Assembly (NCBI GenBank): GCA_035535035.1 | Contig: DATLQW010000199.1 | Coordinates: forward strand, 1-16,509 | DNA length: 16,509 nt | Reading direction: 5' to 3' | Origin: JASHVB01 sp035535035 | Lineage (GTDB): Bacteria; Pseudomonadota; Alphaproteobacteria; Acetobacterales; Acetobacteraceae | Shown here: in pieces, positions 1 through 7,185 of the stretch | Position numbering within the stretch: position 1 is the stretch's first letter | Layout: the number at the start of each line of letters is the position of its first letter | Translations under genes and position numbers: made by a program | The notes under the pieces: model-generated | Seen by the model: only the letters and a program-made list of their open reading frames with translations | Told to the model about the DNA's origin: nothing | Databases searched by the model: none

Positions 1-801
1 CACCGCCTGCGACGTGGTGTAGGTCACGCTGGCACCCACCGCCAGGCTGGCCAGCGTGCCCAAGGTCGTCCCCAGCGTCGGGTCGGTCACCACCACGTTG
101 GTCAGCGTCTCGTTGCCGGTGTTGGTCACCACCACGCTGTAATCGATCGCCTCGCCCGCCGTGGTCGCCGCCGGGTCGCCCGTCACCCCGCCCACCGAGG
201 TCACCGACTTCACGATCGACACGCCCGGCGTTTCAAGGCTTTGACCGAAATTCTGATCGATGGTGCTGATGTCGATCGCCGATGTCGTCCCGATCGAGCT
301 GATCGATTCATTGACGGTCAGCACGATGTGCAGATGCTGATAGCCGGTCGCCAGGGCGACCGAACTCGATGCGCCGGTGGCGGCCGACCAGTTCAGCGTC
401 GCGATCAGGTTGCCGGAGCTGTCGTAAGCCTGCTCGGTGGCCGTGGCACTGGTGCCCGGCCCGACATTTGTATCCACCACGTAGAGCTGTTCCAGGCTGG
501 TGATCGCCTCAGCCGGGTTGGTGACGTCCAGATTGTAGTTGATGGTGAAGGTGGTGGACGAGTTCGGTCCGGTCACCCCCGCCGCAAAACCGCCCCACTC
601 CATTCCGAGCAGACCGTCATTGGGGTTGGTGAGGTTGTACGGCGTGGCGATAGCATACGGCTCCGGCGCGCTATCGGTGAACGAGGTGAAATTGCCGTAG
701 TCCACCTCCGTTGACACGATCGACGAGAATGACAGGTCGGCGTTCACCAGGTTCTGGAACGTCCAGGACGTGGTGTAGGGGGAGGAGGAAGTGTACGACA
801 T
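1..801 (-). CDS. DUF11/DUF7507-type repeat surface protein, N-terminal part (runs off left edge)
   Basis: An open frame begins at ATG 801 and stays open to base 1, giving 267 codons. An AGAGGA ribosome-binding site lies about 10 bases before the start. There is no signal peptide: the N-terminus MSYTSSSPYTTSW is polar. Residues 1-190 are rich in Ser, Thr, Asn and aromatics and look like a beta-sandwich head. From about residue 195 a repeat of the DUF11/DUF7507 type begins, recognisable by SIVKSV, then DYSVVVTNTGNETLTNVVVTD, then a Gly/Ala/Val-rich strand. In this family such units are usually repeated many times in very long secreted adhesin-like proteins, often exported by type I secretion through a C-terminal signal. 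The lack of a signal peptide fits that, but the C-terminus is outside the window. It lies 52 bases downstream of the PEP-CTERM gene and is probably co-transcribed with it. The domain type is fairly sure; the exact role is unknown. Confidence 0.85.
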   Translation of the reverse strand, partial: MSYTSSSPYTTSWTFQNLVNADLSFSSIVSTEVDYGNFTSFTDSAPEPYAIATPYNLTNPNDGLLGMEWGGFAAGVTGPNSSTTFTINYNLDVTNPAEAITSLEQLYVVDTNVGPGTSATATEQAYDSSGNLIATLNWSAATGASSSVALATGYQHLHIVLTVNESISSIGTTSAIDISTIDQNFGQSLETPGVSIVKSVTSVGGVTGDPAATTAGEAIDYSVVVTNTGNETLTNVVVTDPTLGTTLGTLASLAVGASVTYTTSQAV

Positions 802-853
802 TAACCTGGTCCTCTTGTCGAGAGACGAGCCTCAGCGGAGGGAGGGCAGCCGA

Positions 854-1606
854 TCAGGTCCGGCGGCGGCTCCAGCGCACCGCGCCAAGCGCGATCAGCC
901 CGGTCAGCAGTGACGCCAGCGATGCGGGTTCGGGTGCCGGCGTGAAATTCTGCGTGACGGACCAGAGGGTCAGCGTGTCGCCGCTGGTGACGCCGCTCAG
1001 CCCCAGCCCGATGTCTTTTTTCTCGCTCAGATCGGTCTGGGCAGCGAAGGTCGGACAGGCAGCGGAAAGGCTGGACAGGTTGTTGGTCAGCCCTGAACTG
1101 CATACGCTGGCGCCGAGATCCACAACCGTGCCCACGTGGACGTCCCCGGGCCAGGTGCTGGCCAGGCTGCTCGGTGTGGCTGAACCCGACAGCGTCTGCG
1201 ATATGCTGGTAACGGCCGTATGGCTGCCCGCGGCCTGCGCCACATCGAGCGTGACGCCCAGGTCGTACGTGCCGCTGGGGCTGGTGCAGCAGGTATAGGA
1301 AAAGATCGGCACCAGCGGGCTGCCCGGCGCCGTGCCGCTCGCCGCCTCGATGATGATGCCGGGGTCCGGCCCGAGGGTGGGCGCCATAAAGAGGTCGCCG
1401 CACGATATCGGGCTTCTGCCGGTTCCGCCGTTATCGCACGCGACGTTGGCGAGGGTGATGTTCAAGCCGTCCACCGTCAGAAACTGGCCGTAATCCGCAG
1501 TGGTAAGGGCGATCGCCCCGGCCGGCAGGGTTTGCGCGGACACTGGGCGGCCCAACCCCAGCGCCAGGCAAACGGTGGCAATCAACAGGCCCAAGGTCCT
1601 AGTCAT
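854..1606 (-). CDS. PEP-CTERM sorting domain-containing secreted protein
   Basis: This is a 250-aa protein from ATG 1606. That start is preferred over the in-frame ATG at 1624 because GGGGAAG sits about 9 bases before it, while 1624 has no Shine-Dalgarno. A signal peptide spans residues 1-24 (MTRTLGLL, a hydrophobic core, then PVSA before Gln25). The mature part is Ser/Thr/Gly-rich with several cysteines, including a CC pair. The C-terminus carries the full PEP-CTERM tripartite signal: PEP at about 225-227, a hydrophobic helix (SLASLLTGLIALGAV) and a basic tail WSRRRT. Proteins with this signal are recognised by an exosortase in the inner membrane and are usually tied to exopolysaccharide or biofilm matrix; the exosortase itself is not in the window. 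The body matches no family I can name. It is followed closely by the DUF11-type gene. Confidence 0.85.
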   Translation of the reverse strand: MTRTLGLLIATVCLALGLGRPVSAQTLPAGAIALTTADYGQFLTVDGLNITLANVACDNGGTGRSPISCGDLFMAPTLGPDPGIIIEAASGTAPGSPLVPIFSYTCCTSPSGTYDLGVTLDVAQAAGSHTAVTSISQTLSGSATPSSLASTWPGDVHVGTVVDLGASVCSSGLTNNLSSLSAACPTFAAQTDLSEKKDIGLGLSGVTSGDTLTLWSVTQNFTPAPEPASLASLLTGLIALGAVRWSRRRT

Positions 1607-1714
1607 CGCTCTGCGCTTCCCCATCCAAAAGATCGTTCACACCGACACCGCACGATCCGATCGGGTCGCGAGGCATCGTTAAAAACCCGTTAGCATGTCG
1701 GAAACCACCGGTAA

Positions 1715-1746
1715 AGTATAAACGTGCAATTCCATATTTTTGCACG
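1715..1746 (-). promoter_or_regulatory. AT-rich promoter region with operator-like dyad upstream of the PEP-CTERM gene
   Basis: Bases about 1700-1800 are sharply AT-richer than the surrounding DNA. Within them CGTGCAA (1723-1729) and TTGCACG (1740-1746) form a perfect 7-base inverted repeat with a 10-base spacer. Read on the minus strand, a TATACT -10-like hexamer (1720-1715) directly follows the dyad, about 110 bases before the PEP-CTERM start. No good -35 hexamer was found at 16-18 bases, so an activator-dependent or regulated promoter is possible. This is an inference from base composition and symmetry; the regulator is unknown. Confidence 0.4.
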
Positions 1747-1828
1747 AATATACCTAATTAATGATACTGAACCCATGTCGTGGGAATTTGCGCGAAATAG
1801 AATGTGTTGCCGCTCCGGCCACCGGACG

Positions 1829-1875
1829 CTGATGGATCGCGGCTCGTGCCCTCGGCCGAAGCCGCGATCCATCAG
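1829..1875 (-). terminator. Perfect 16-bp inverted repeat overlapping the parvulin stop codon
   Basis: The arms are 1829-1844 (CTGATGGATCGCGGCT) and 1860-1875, its exact reverse complement, with a 15-base loop. The stop codon of the parvulin gene (1874-1872) is inside the stem. Its place at the end of the gene suggests a transcription-end or mRNA-stabilising hairpin. No T-run follows on either strand, so it is not a textbook Rho-independent terminator. Confidence 0.5.
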
Positions 1876-2753
1876 GGACCATGGATATTGTATGTCCGCA
1901 CCATCATCCGGCTCAGCACCGCCCGCAGCGCCGCGCCCACCTCGTCGCGCTCGCCCTCCGCCTCCAGCCGGTCGCGGGCCTCCGCGAAGGTCGGTGTCGG
2001 GCCAAACCGCCGCGCCTGCGCCTGCAGCACGAACCAGCCGGCGGCGGTGCGCACGGGGTGGGGCGTCACCTCGCCGGGCCGCAGCGCGAACAGCACCGCA
2101 CCCACTTCCGGACCCAGCGCGTCCCGGCGCACGAACCCGAGGTCGCCCCCCATCCTGGCCGTCAGGTCGATGCTCGACTGCCGTGCCAGCGCGGCGAAGT
2201 CCGCCCCGGCCGCGAGCCTGGCGATGATGTCCCGGGCCTCGGCCTCGGTTGGCACCAGGATCACCCTTGCGCGCACTTCCTCGGGCCCCGGCTTGCCCCG
2301 GATTTCCGCGTCGTACCGAGCCGACAGCATCTGCTCCGTCACCAGCTTCGCGGTTGCATGGTGCAGATAGGCGTCCTCCAGCACCTGGTCCGCGGCCTCC
2401 CGCATGTGGCGCCGGACCGTGGCATCGTTGGCGACGCCGTCGGCGTGCGCCTGGATCACCAATGCCTCGCGCTCGACCGCCTGGCGCAACGCCACAGGAT
2501 AGAGTGTCTCGAGCGAATTTCCCTTGCCGCCCCCCGGCATGGCGCGGATGGCGTCGCCCACCTCCGACAGGTGGATCGACTGGCCATCGACCTCTGCCAC
2601 CACCGGGTCGGAGTTAGTTTTCAGACCGGTATCGACGCCGACCGCGCCAGGCGGAGCAGGGCTGGTCTGCGCCCGGGCACCGGCCGGATCGCCGGCGAGG
2701 GCCATGACCGCACAAGCCACCAGGACAGGCAACCAAACACCAGGAACCCGCAT
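1872..2753 (-). CDS. Secreted parvulin-type peptidyl-prolyl cis-trans isomerase (PpiC/SurA/PrsA-like)
   Basis: The product catalyses proline cis-trans isomerisation and probably acts as a periplasmic or envelope folding factor. From ATG 2753 it is 293 aa; ATGs at 2777 and 2774 are alternatives. The start at 2753 gives a compact signal peptide (MRVPGVW, hydrophobic VLVACAVMALAG, cleavage near GARA/Q) and has GGTGG upstream. A helical N-terminal region containing ALRQAVEREALVIQAHADG, typical of parvulin chaperones, is followed by the rotamase domain at about residues 159-249. That domain shows VRARVILVPTEAEA, the LARQSSID segment, GGDLGFV and the closing GWFVLQ strand. A C-terminal helix ends the protein. 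It lies downstream of the manganese-catalase remnant on the same strand. The family assignment is firm; the clients are unknown. Confidence 0.88.
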   Translation of the reverse strand: MRVPGVWLPVLVACAVMALAGDPAGARAQTSPAPPGAVGVDTGLKTNSDPVVAEVDGQSIHLSEVGDAIRAMPGGGKGNSLETLYPVALRQAVEREALVIQAHADGVANDATVRRHMREAADQVLEDAYLHHATAKLVTEQMLSARYDAEIRGKPGPEEVRARVILVPTEAEARDIIARLAAGADFAALARQSSIDLTARMGGDLGFVRRDALGPEVGAVLFALRPGEVTPHPVRTAAGWFVLQAQARRFGPTPTFAEARDRLEAEGERDEVGAALRAVLSRMMVRTYNIHGP

Positions 2754-2873
2754 GGTCTGACCACCCGTTCGCATCATGCCCCCATCATGCCGGAGCAGGG
2801 ACAGGTGCCGCAAGCAGCGTGAGTCTCAATTATCGAGAATTGAACCGCCGATCTGGCAATTCCTGCAACCGGG

Positions 2874-3131
2874 TTACCACTTCAACCGCGCGGCAAATTC
2901 GATCGATAGACGATCCATTTCGCTTATGGCGAACCAGGCCGCGTCCGACACGCCCCGGAACTGGCGGCGGATGCCGGGGCCGGCGACATGGAACGACTGC
3001 ACCCGACCGGTCAGCGCCGCGGTCGATTCGCCGGTCGCGCCGCCGAATTGCTCCAGCAGATGACGGCGGTTCCGTGGGTCGGGGTGCTTCGCCTCGGCCG
3101 GCATCATCGTCTCCTTGTGGCGGACGAACAT
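2874..3131 (-). pseudogene. Truncated manganese-catalase-like remnant lacking metal ligands
   Basis: An 85-aa frame starts at ATG 3131 with GGGGGAG about 7 bases upstream. Its first 55 residues (MFVRHKETMMPAEAKHPDP, then LLEQFGGATGE, then VQSFHVAGPGIR) closely resemble, from memory, the N-terminus of manganese-containing catalase family proteins, which are normally well over 200 aa. In that family the dimanganese site uses Glu35, Glu66, His69, Glu148 and His181. Here Glu35 is kept in GGATGE, but the position of the EExxH motif reads AAWFAI, and everything after residue 85 is missing. It therefore cannot form a catalase site and is probably a relic, although an intact start and ribosome site mean a short peptide could still be made. 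A GTG at 3188 would extend it by 19 residues. Confidence 0.55.
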
Positions 3132-3194
3132 GGTTCCGGCTCCCCCGGTCGGTCGTAGTGGCGGGGCGGCAACGCAATGCACCCGCACCGTGCT

Positions 3195-5312
3195 TCAGGG
3201 GCGGTCGGCGAGTGCCGGAACCAGGCCGGGACGCACGCGCTTGCGCGGGGTCGGCGGCGGCGGCACCCATGGCCGCGTGCCGCGCTCGGCCCGGTCGGTC
3301 AGCACGCGGGCGCCGCCTGGATCGAGCCAGATCGCCGCGGCGCCGTAGCGCCAGACGGTGAAGCGGTCCACCAGCTTCGGCCATGGCCACGGGCACAGCC
3401 AGCGCGCCGGCTCGGCGGAGACGATCACCGAGGCCGCCGCGCAGTCGTCGGGATGTTTCGCTCCGCGCACCAGCAGCGCCGCCGGTGCGTCCGGGTGTGG
3501 ACGCAACAGGCATTGCCCGCTCGAGCAGACGATCGCGCCATCCGCCGCGGTGCCCATGGCTGGAATCCGGTGCGGCACACCCGCGGCCCAGTATTGCAGC
3601 CACTCGTCGCGGGTGAATTTCGATCCACCGGATACCGACTGCAGCCAGATGCCCGATGCGGTGCGCATGGCGATCAGCCGCGCATCGGCCGAAACCAGCA
3701 GGTCCGGCGGCCGGACCAGCGCCGGCGATGCCAGGCCCAGGGCGATCGCCACCACCCCGGCCAACCGCAACCGCGTCTGCCACAGCCCGAGCCAGGCGAT
3801 GCCGAGGGAAAGCACCGCCAGCCCCCAGGCCGGAATGTGCGGCACGGCCAGCGTCGCGTCCGGCCAGGATGCGGCGGTGCGCGCCACCCACACCACCGAA
3901 GCGGCGCCCCAACCCATCGGCTTCAGCAGCAAGAATTCCAGCCCGAACGGCATCAGCGGCAGCGCCAGCAGCCCCATCGGTAGGACCCACAGCGCGGTCA
4001 GCGGCACCGCCGCCATGTTGGCGAGCACGAAATAGATCTGCACGCGGCCGAAATGATAGGCCCCGTACGGCGCCGAGGCGGTGCCGGCCAGCGCGCTGGT
4101 CAGTGCCAGGGCGATCAGATAGCCGCCAAAGCGCCGCCCCAGGCCTTTGCCCCGCAGCCGGTTCAGCCAGGGCCGCAGCGCGGCATAGCCGGAGATCAGC
4201 GCCAGAACCGCGGAAAAACTCATCTGGAAGGAGACGCCGGGCACCTCTTGCGGCTCGATCAGCATCAGCGCCGTCGCCGCCAGCGCCAAACCGCGCAGGG
4301 AAATTGCCCGCCGCCCCGCCAGCACCGCCAGCGTGAACAGCGTCGCCATGAGAAAGCTGCGCTGGATCGGCAGGTGCAGTCCGGTCAGCAGCGCGTAGCC
4401 CAGCCCCGCGGCGAGCGCCGCCACCGCCGCAAGCTGCTTGGCCGGCCAGAACAGACTGGCATGCTCCGAGGCGGCGAGCATGGTGCGCGCGAGCACCATG
4501 GCAAACCCCATGACGATGCCGATATGCAACCCCGCCACGGCGAGCAAATGCGCGAGGCCGGCGGCGCGGAAGGCGTCGTGATCGGCGATCGGCATGGAGT
4601 TCTGGAAGCCGGTCAGCAGGGTGACGGCGAACGCCCCGGCCGACCCCGGAATTACCGCCGAGACACGGTCGGCGATGATTTCGCGCAGCCGCTGGACCAG
4701 GCGCAGCGGCGCGGCTGGCGCGCCTTGCGACAGGCGCTCAACCGGCCCCAGTGCGAAGCCGTAACCTCCCAGGCCGGCATAGAAGTCATCGCGCTGAAGG
4801 TCCCAACCGCCCGGATAGGCGGGCGGCGGCGGCGCGCGGACCAGCGCACGCACCCGCAGCGTGTCGCCGGCCCTCAGCACCGTGTCGTCGTCGCGCCGCA
4901 GGCGGATGCGCAGGAATCGCTGCAACGGCGCCTGGCTGCCATTCAGCCGCACCGCTTCCAGCGTCACCCGCCGGCCGATCGGCAGTGTCTCCACGGCCCG
5001 CACCGTGCCGGTCACTTGCGTGGCGTGGGTGGGTAGCGCGGTTCCCAGGGGCGGCGCGCGCGCCGTGGCGAACTGCGCGGCGGCGAAACCGATGGCCGCC
5101 GCCGCCAGCGCCGCGGCCGCCGCTCGCCGCCAGCCGGCGCGGCGCTGCACGATCCCCACCAGCAGGGCCGGCACGGCCACGGCGGCGCCGGCCCAGACAG
5201 GCGGTTCGAAGCGCAGGTCGTAATAGACGAGCACTCCGGCCGCCATGAACACCGGCAACCACAGCACCGCGCGATCGCGCTCCGCCGCGGCGATGGCTGC
5301 CAGGCGCTTCAC
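3195..5312 (-). CDS. comEC: ComEC/Rec2-family DNA-uptake membrane channel
   Basis: ComEC forms the inner-membrane channel for single-stranded DNA during natural transformation. The start is GTG 5312, preceded by AAGGGGAG at 7 bases, giving 705 aa; longer in-frame extensions run into the gltX region and lack sense. Order of parts: N-terminal membrane helices at about 16-80; an OB-fold-like DUF4131 region at about 95-190; then the polytopic Competence domain with the diagnostic HLLAVAGLHIG at 255-265 and several further helices; then a soluble C-terminus from about 530. The C-terminal part corresponds to the metallo-beta-lactamase-like domain of other ComEC proteins, but no HxHxDH motif is visible, so it is probably catalytically dead, as in many alphaproteobacterial members. 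No other competence gene is in the window. It is divergent from gltX. Confidence 0.92.
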   Translation of the reverse strand: MKRLAAIAAAERDRAVLWLPVFMAAGVLVYYDLRFEPPVWAGAAVAVPALLVGIVQRRAGWRRAAAAALAAAAIGFAAAQFATARAPPLGTALPTHATQVTGTVRAVETLPIGRRVTLEAVRLNGSQAPLQRFLRIRLRRDDDTVLRAGDTLRVRALVRAPPPPAYPGGWDLQRDDFYAGLGGYGFALGPVERLSQGAPAAPLRLVQRLREIIADRVSAVIPGSAGAFAVTLLTGFQNSMPIADHDAFRAAGLAHLLAVAGLHIGIVMGFAMVLARTMLAASEHASLFWPAKQLAAVAALAAGLGYALLTGLHLPIQRSFLMATLFTLAVLAGRRAISLRGLALAATALMLIEPQEVPGVSFQMSFSAVLALISGYAALRPWLNRLRGKGLGRRFGGYLIALALTSALAGTASAPYGAYHFGRVQIYFVLANMAAVPLTALWVLPMGLLALPLMPFGLEFLLLKPMGWGAASVVWVARTAASWPDATLAVPHIPAWGLAVLSLGIAWLGLWQTRLRLAGVVAIALGLASPALVRPPDLLVSADARLIAMRTASGIWLQSVSGGSKFTRDEWLQYWAAGVPHRIPAMGTAADGAIVCSSGQCLLRPHPDAPAALLVRGAKHPDDCAAASVIVSAEPARWLCPWPWPKLVDRFTVWRYGAAAIWLDPGGARVLTDRAERGTRPWVPPPPTPRKRVRPGLVPALADRP

Positions 5313-5547
5313 TGCTCTCTCTCCCCTTGTGGGAGGCGGGCAGGACGGGCGATCCGGCATGGGTTGACCAGTGGCACTCCACCGCTCTCCCCGATCCTGG
5401 TCCGCTGCGCGGCCCGGGCCCTCAAGGGGAGCGGGCGAAGTGACCGGACCACCCACCCCCCCGCCGCTCGCCGCACCGCGTTCATGCGAGGCAGGGTAGC
5501 GATGGGTGCATCTACAGCCGGTGAATGCGCGTGCTACATGCCGCCGC
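5313..5547. other. Divergent comEC-gltX intergenic region with GGGGAG/CTCCCC palindromic modules
   Basis: These 235 bases separate the two divergent starts. CTCCC (5321-5325) and GGGAG (5331-5335) form a short hairpin that, in the comEC transcript, overlaps the Shine-Dalgarno and could lower translation. A second pair, CTCCCC near 5384 and GGGGAG near 5426, brackets a very GC-rich core. Such CTCCCC/GGGGAG modules resemble dispersed intergenic palindromes common in GC-rich proteobacteria. No clear promoter hexamers were found. Confidence 0.3.
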
Positions 5548-6960
5548 ATGGCAAACGGCCCGCCCATCGTCCGCACGCGCTTCGCCCCCAGCCCCACCGG
5601 ACCGCTGCACATCGGCGGGGTGCGCACGGCGCTGTTCAACTACCTGTTCAGCCGCCACCACGGCGGCGAGTTTTTCCTCCGCATCGAGGACACCGACCGC
5701 GAGCGCAGCACCGAGGCGGCGACCCAGGGCATCATCGAGAGCCTGGACTGGCTGGACCTGGAACGCGACGGGCAGACCGTTTTCCAGTCCACCCGGATCG
5801 GCCGGCACGCCGAGGTGGCCGGCGAGCTCCTGGCACTGGGCCGCGCCTACCGCTGCTACCTCTCGCCGGCGGAGATGGCCGCCGAGCGCGAACAGGCCCG
5901 CGCCGAGGGACGGCAGTGGCGCTATGACGGGCGCTGGCGGGACCGCGACCCGGCCGAGGCCCCCCCTGGAACAAAGCCGGCGATCCGGCTGAAGGCGCCG
6001 CGCGACGGCGAGACAGAGATCGACGACCTTGTGCAGGGCACCGTGCGCGTTTCCAATGCCGAGCTGGACGACCTGGTCATCCTGCGCGGCGACGGCACGC
6101 CGACCTACAATCACTCGGTGGTGGTGGACGACCACGACATGGGCATCACCCATGTGATCCGCGGCGACGACCACCTGACGAACACGTTCCGCCAGGCACA
6201 GATCTACGCTGCGATGGGCTGGGACCGGCCGCAATTCGCGCACCTGCCGCTGATCCACGGGCCGGATGGCACGAAACTGTCAAAGCGGCACGGCGCGCAG
6301 TTTGCGTTGGAGTTCCGCGCGCAGGGCTATCTGCCGGAGGCACTGTGCAATTACCTGTTGCGGCTGGGCTGGGGCCATGGCGACCTCGAAGTGCTTGGCC
6401 GCGAGGAGGCGATCCGGCTGTTCGACCTGGACGGCGTCGGCCGGGCCCCGTCGCGCATGGACTATGCCAGGCTGAATTATCTCAACGGCGTCCATATCCG
6501 CCAGGCGGATGACGGGCGGCTGACCCGTGAGGCGCTGGAGCGGCTGACGCGACGGCCCGGCCTGGTGCTGGACGATGCGGCGGCGGCGCGCATCCGCCGG
6601 CTGGTCCCGGCACTCAAGGAGCGGGCGAAGACGCTGGAGGAGCTGGCGGATTCGGCGGCGTTCCTGGCGCGCCCCGTCCCCCTGCCGATCGAGCCGAAGG
6701 CCGCTGCCCTGCTCACGCCGGAGGCGCGGCGGATGCTGCGCGACCTCGCGGCGGCCCTGGCGGAGTGCGGCTTCACCTCGGAAGCGCTGGACGCCGCCCT
6801 GCGCGCCTTCGCGGAGCGAACCGGGCGCAAGCTCGGCCAGGTGGCGCAGCCGTTGCGGGCGGCGCTGACGGGCAGCACGGCCAGCCCGGGAATCGACGCC
6901 ACGCTGGCGGCACTCGGCCGCGACGAAACGCTGAGCCGCATTGCAGCGGTTGCAAGGTGA
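5548..6960 (+). CDS. gltX: Glutamate--tRNA ligase (GluRS)
   Basis: The enzyme charges tRNA-Glu with glutamate in the cytoplasm. From ATG 5548 it has 470 aa, the usual length; an upstream start at 5506 would add 14 residues with no family match. The class I signature is present: FAPSPTGPLHIGG at 12-24 (HIGH motif as HIGG) and KLSKR at 243-247 (KMSKS motif). FLRIEDTD at 43-50 and VIRGDDHL at 203-210 are also typical. The region around 100-135 lacks the cysteines of zinc-binding GluRS enzymes. The C-terminal third is the helical anticodon-binding domain. No strong Shine-Dalgarno precedes the start. An FNR box lies 13 bases after the stop. Many alphaproteobacteria have two GluRS paralogues; which one this is cannot be told from the sequence alone. 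Confidence 0.97.
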   Translation: MANGPPIVRTRFAPSPTGPLHIGGVRTALFNYLFSRHHGGEFFLRIEDTDRERSTEAATQGIIESLDWLDLERDGQTVFQSTRIGRHAEVAGELLALGRAYRCYLSPAEMAAEREQARAEGRQWRYDGRWRDRDPAEAPPGTKPAIRLKAPRDGETEIDDLVQGTVRVSNAELDDLVILRGDGTPTYNHSVVVDDHDMGITHVIRGDDHLTNTFRQAQIYAAMGWDRPQFAHLPLIHGPDGTKLSKRHGAQFALEFRAQGYLPEALCNYLLRLGWGHGDLEVLGREEAIRLFDLDGVGRAPSRMDYARLNYLNGVHIRQADDGRLTREALERLTRRPGLVLDDAAAARIRRLVPALKERAKTLEELADSAAFLARPVPLPIEPKAAALLTPEARRMLRDLAAALAECGFTSEALDAALRAFAERTGRKLGQVAQPLRAALTGSTASPGIDATLAALGRDETLSRIAAVAR

Positions 6961-6972
6961 AAATCGAATTTG

Positions 6973-6986
6973 TTGATCCAGATCAA
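6973..6986 (+). promoter_or_regulatory. Perfect FNR/FixK-type box
   Basis: TTGATCCAGATCAA matches the FNR/FixK/Anr consensus TTGAT-N4-ATCAA at all ten fixed positions. With roughly 0.16 for each of A and T and 0.34 for each of G and C, I estimate by hand less than 0.001 chance matches in 16.5 kb. A class II arrangement (centre at -41.5) would place transcription start near 7021, shortly before the hairpin series that ends in the terminator at 7079-7107. A weak -10-like CAATCT lies at 7009-7014. Confidence 0.75.
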
Positions 6987-7020
6987 TGTCAGAGGTCGCG
7001 GTCGGCGGCAATCTACGGAT

Positions 7021-7110
7021 CGAGAAGCAGACGGGCCTTGCCCGTTGCGCTCCTCATCTTGGACTCCTCCCCAAACTTGGCGGCGTCGTCACGGCGCCGC
7101 CTTTTTTCTT
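7021..7110 (+). ncRNA. Candidate FNR-controlled small RNA with anti-Shine-Dalgarno loop
   Basis: The 5' end is inferred from the FNR box spacing and the 3' end from the terminator, giving about 85-90 nt. Three hairpins can be drawn. ACGGGC/GCCCGT with loop CTT lies at 7031-7045. TTGG/CCAA with loop ACTCCTCC lies at 7059-7074. The third is the terminator stem at 7079-7101, followed by T6. A single-stranded GCTCCTCATC (7049-7058) lies between the first two. CUCCUCC in exposed loops is the hallmark of several alphaproteobacterial sRNAs that may pair with ribosome-binding sites, and FNR-activated sRNAs are known in other bacteria. No open frame with a ribosome site exists here. The middle stem is only 4 bp, and no expression evidence is available. 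Confidence 0.5.
7079..7107 (+). terminator. Rho-independent terminator
   Basis: GGCGGCG (7079-7085) pairs with CGCCGCC (7095-7101) around a 9-base loop and is followed at once by TTTTTT (7102-7107), then CTT. This is the clearest terminator in the window. It would end either gltX read-through or, more interestingly, the short transcript expected from the FNR box. Confidence 0.85.
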
Positions 7111-7185
7111 GTTCGCGTCCTTATCGGCCGGGGAACCTACGCAGGCGTGAAGCGACCGGACGGGACCAGACGGAGTTAAGGTGCC

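Noticed and set aside
4053..5036. A 327-codon plus-strand frame inside comEC
   Set aside because: Gln/Arg/Gly-rich with no domains; comEC on the other strand has clear membrane helices and the HLLAVAGLHIG motif.
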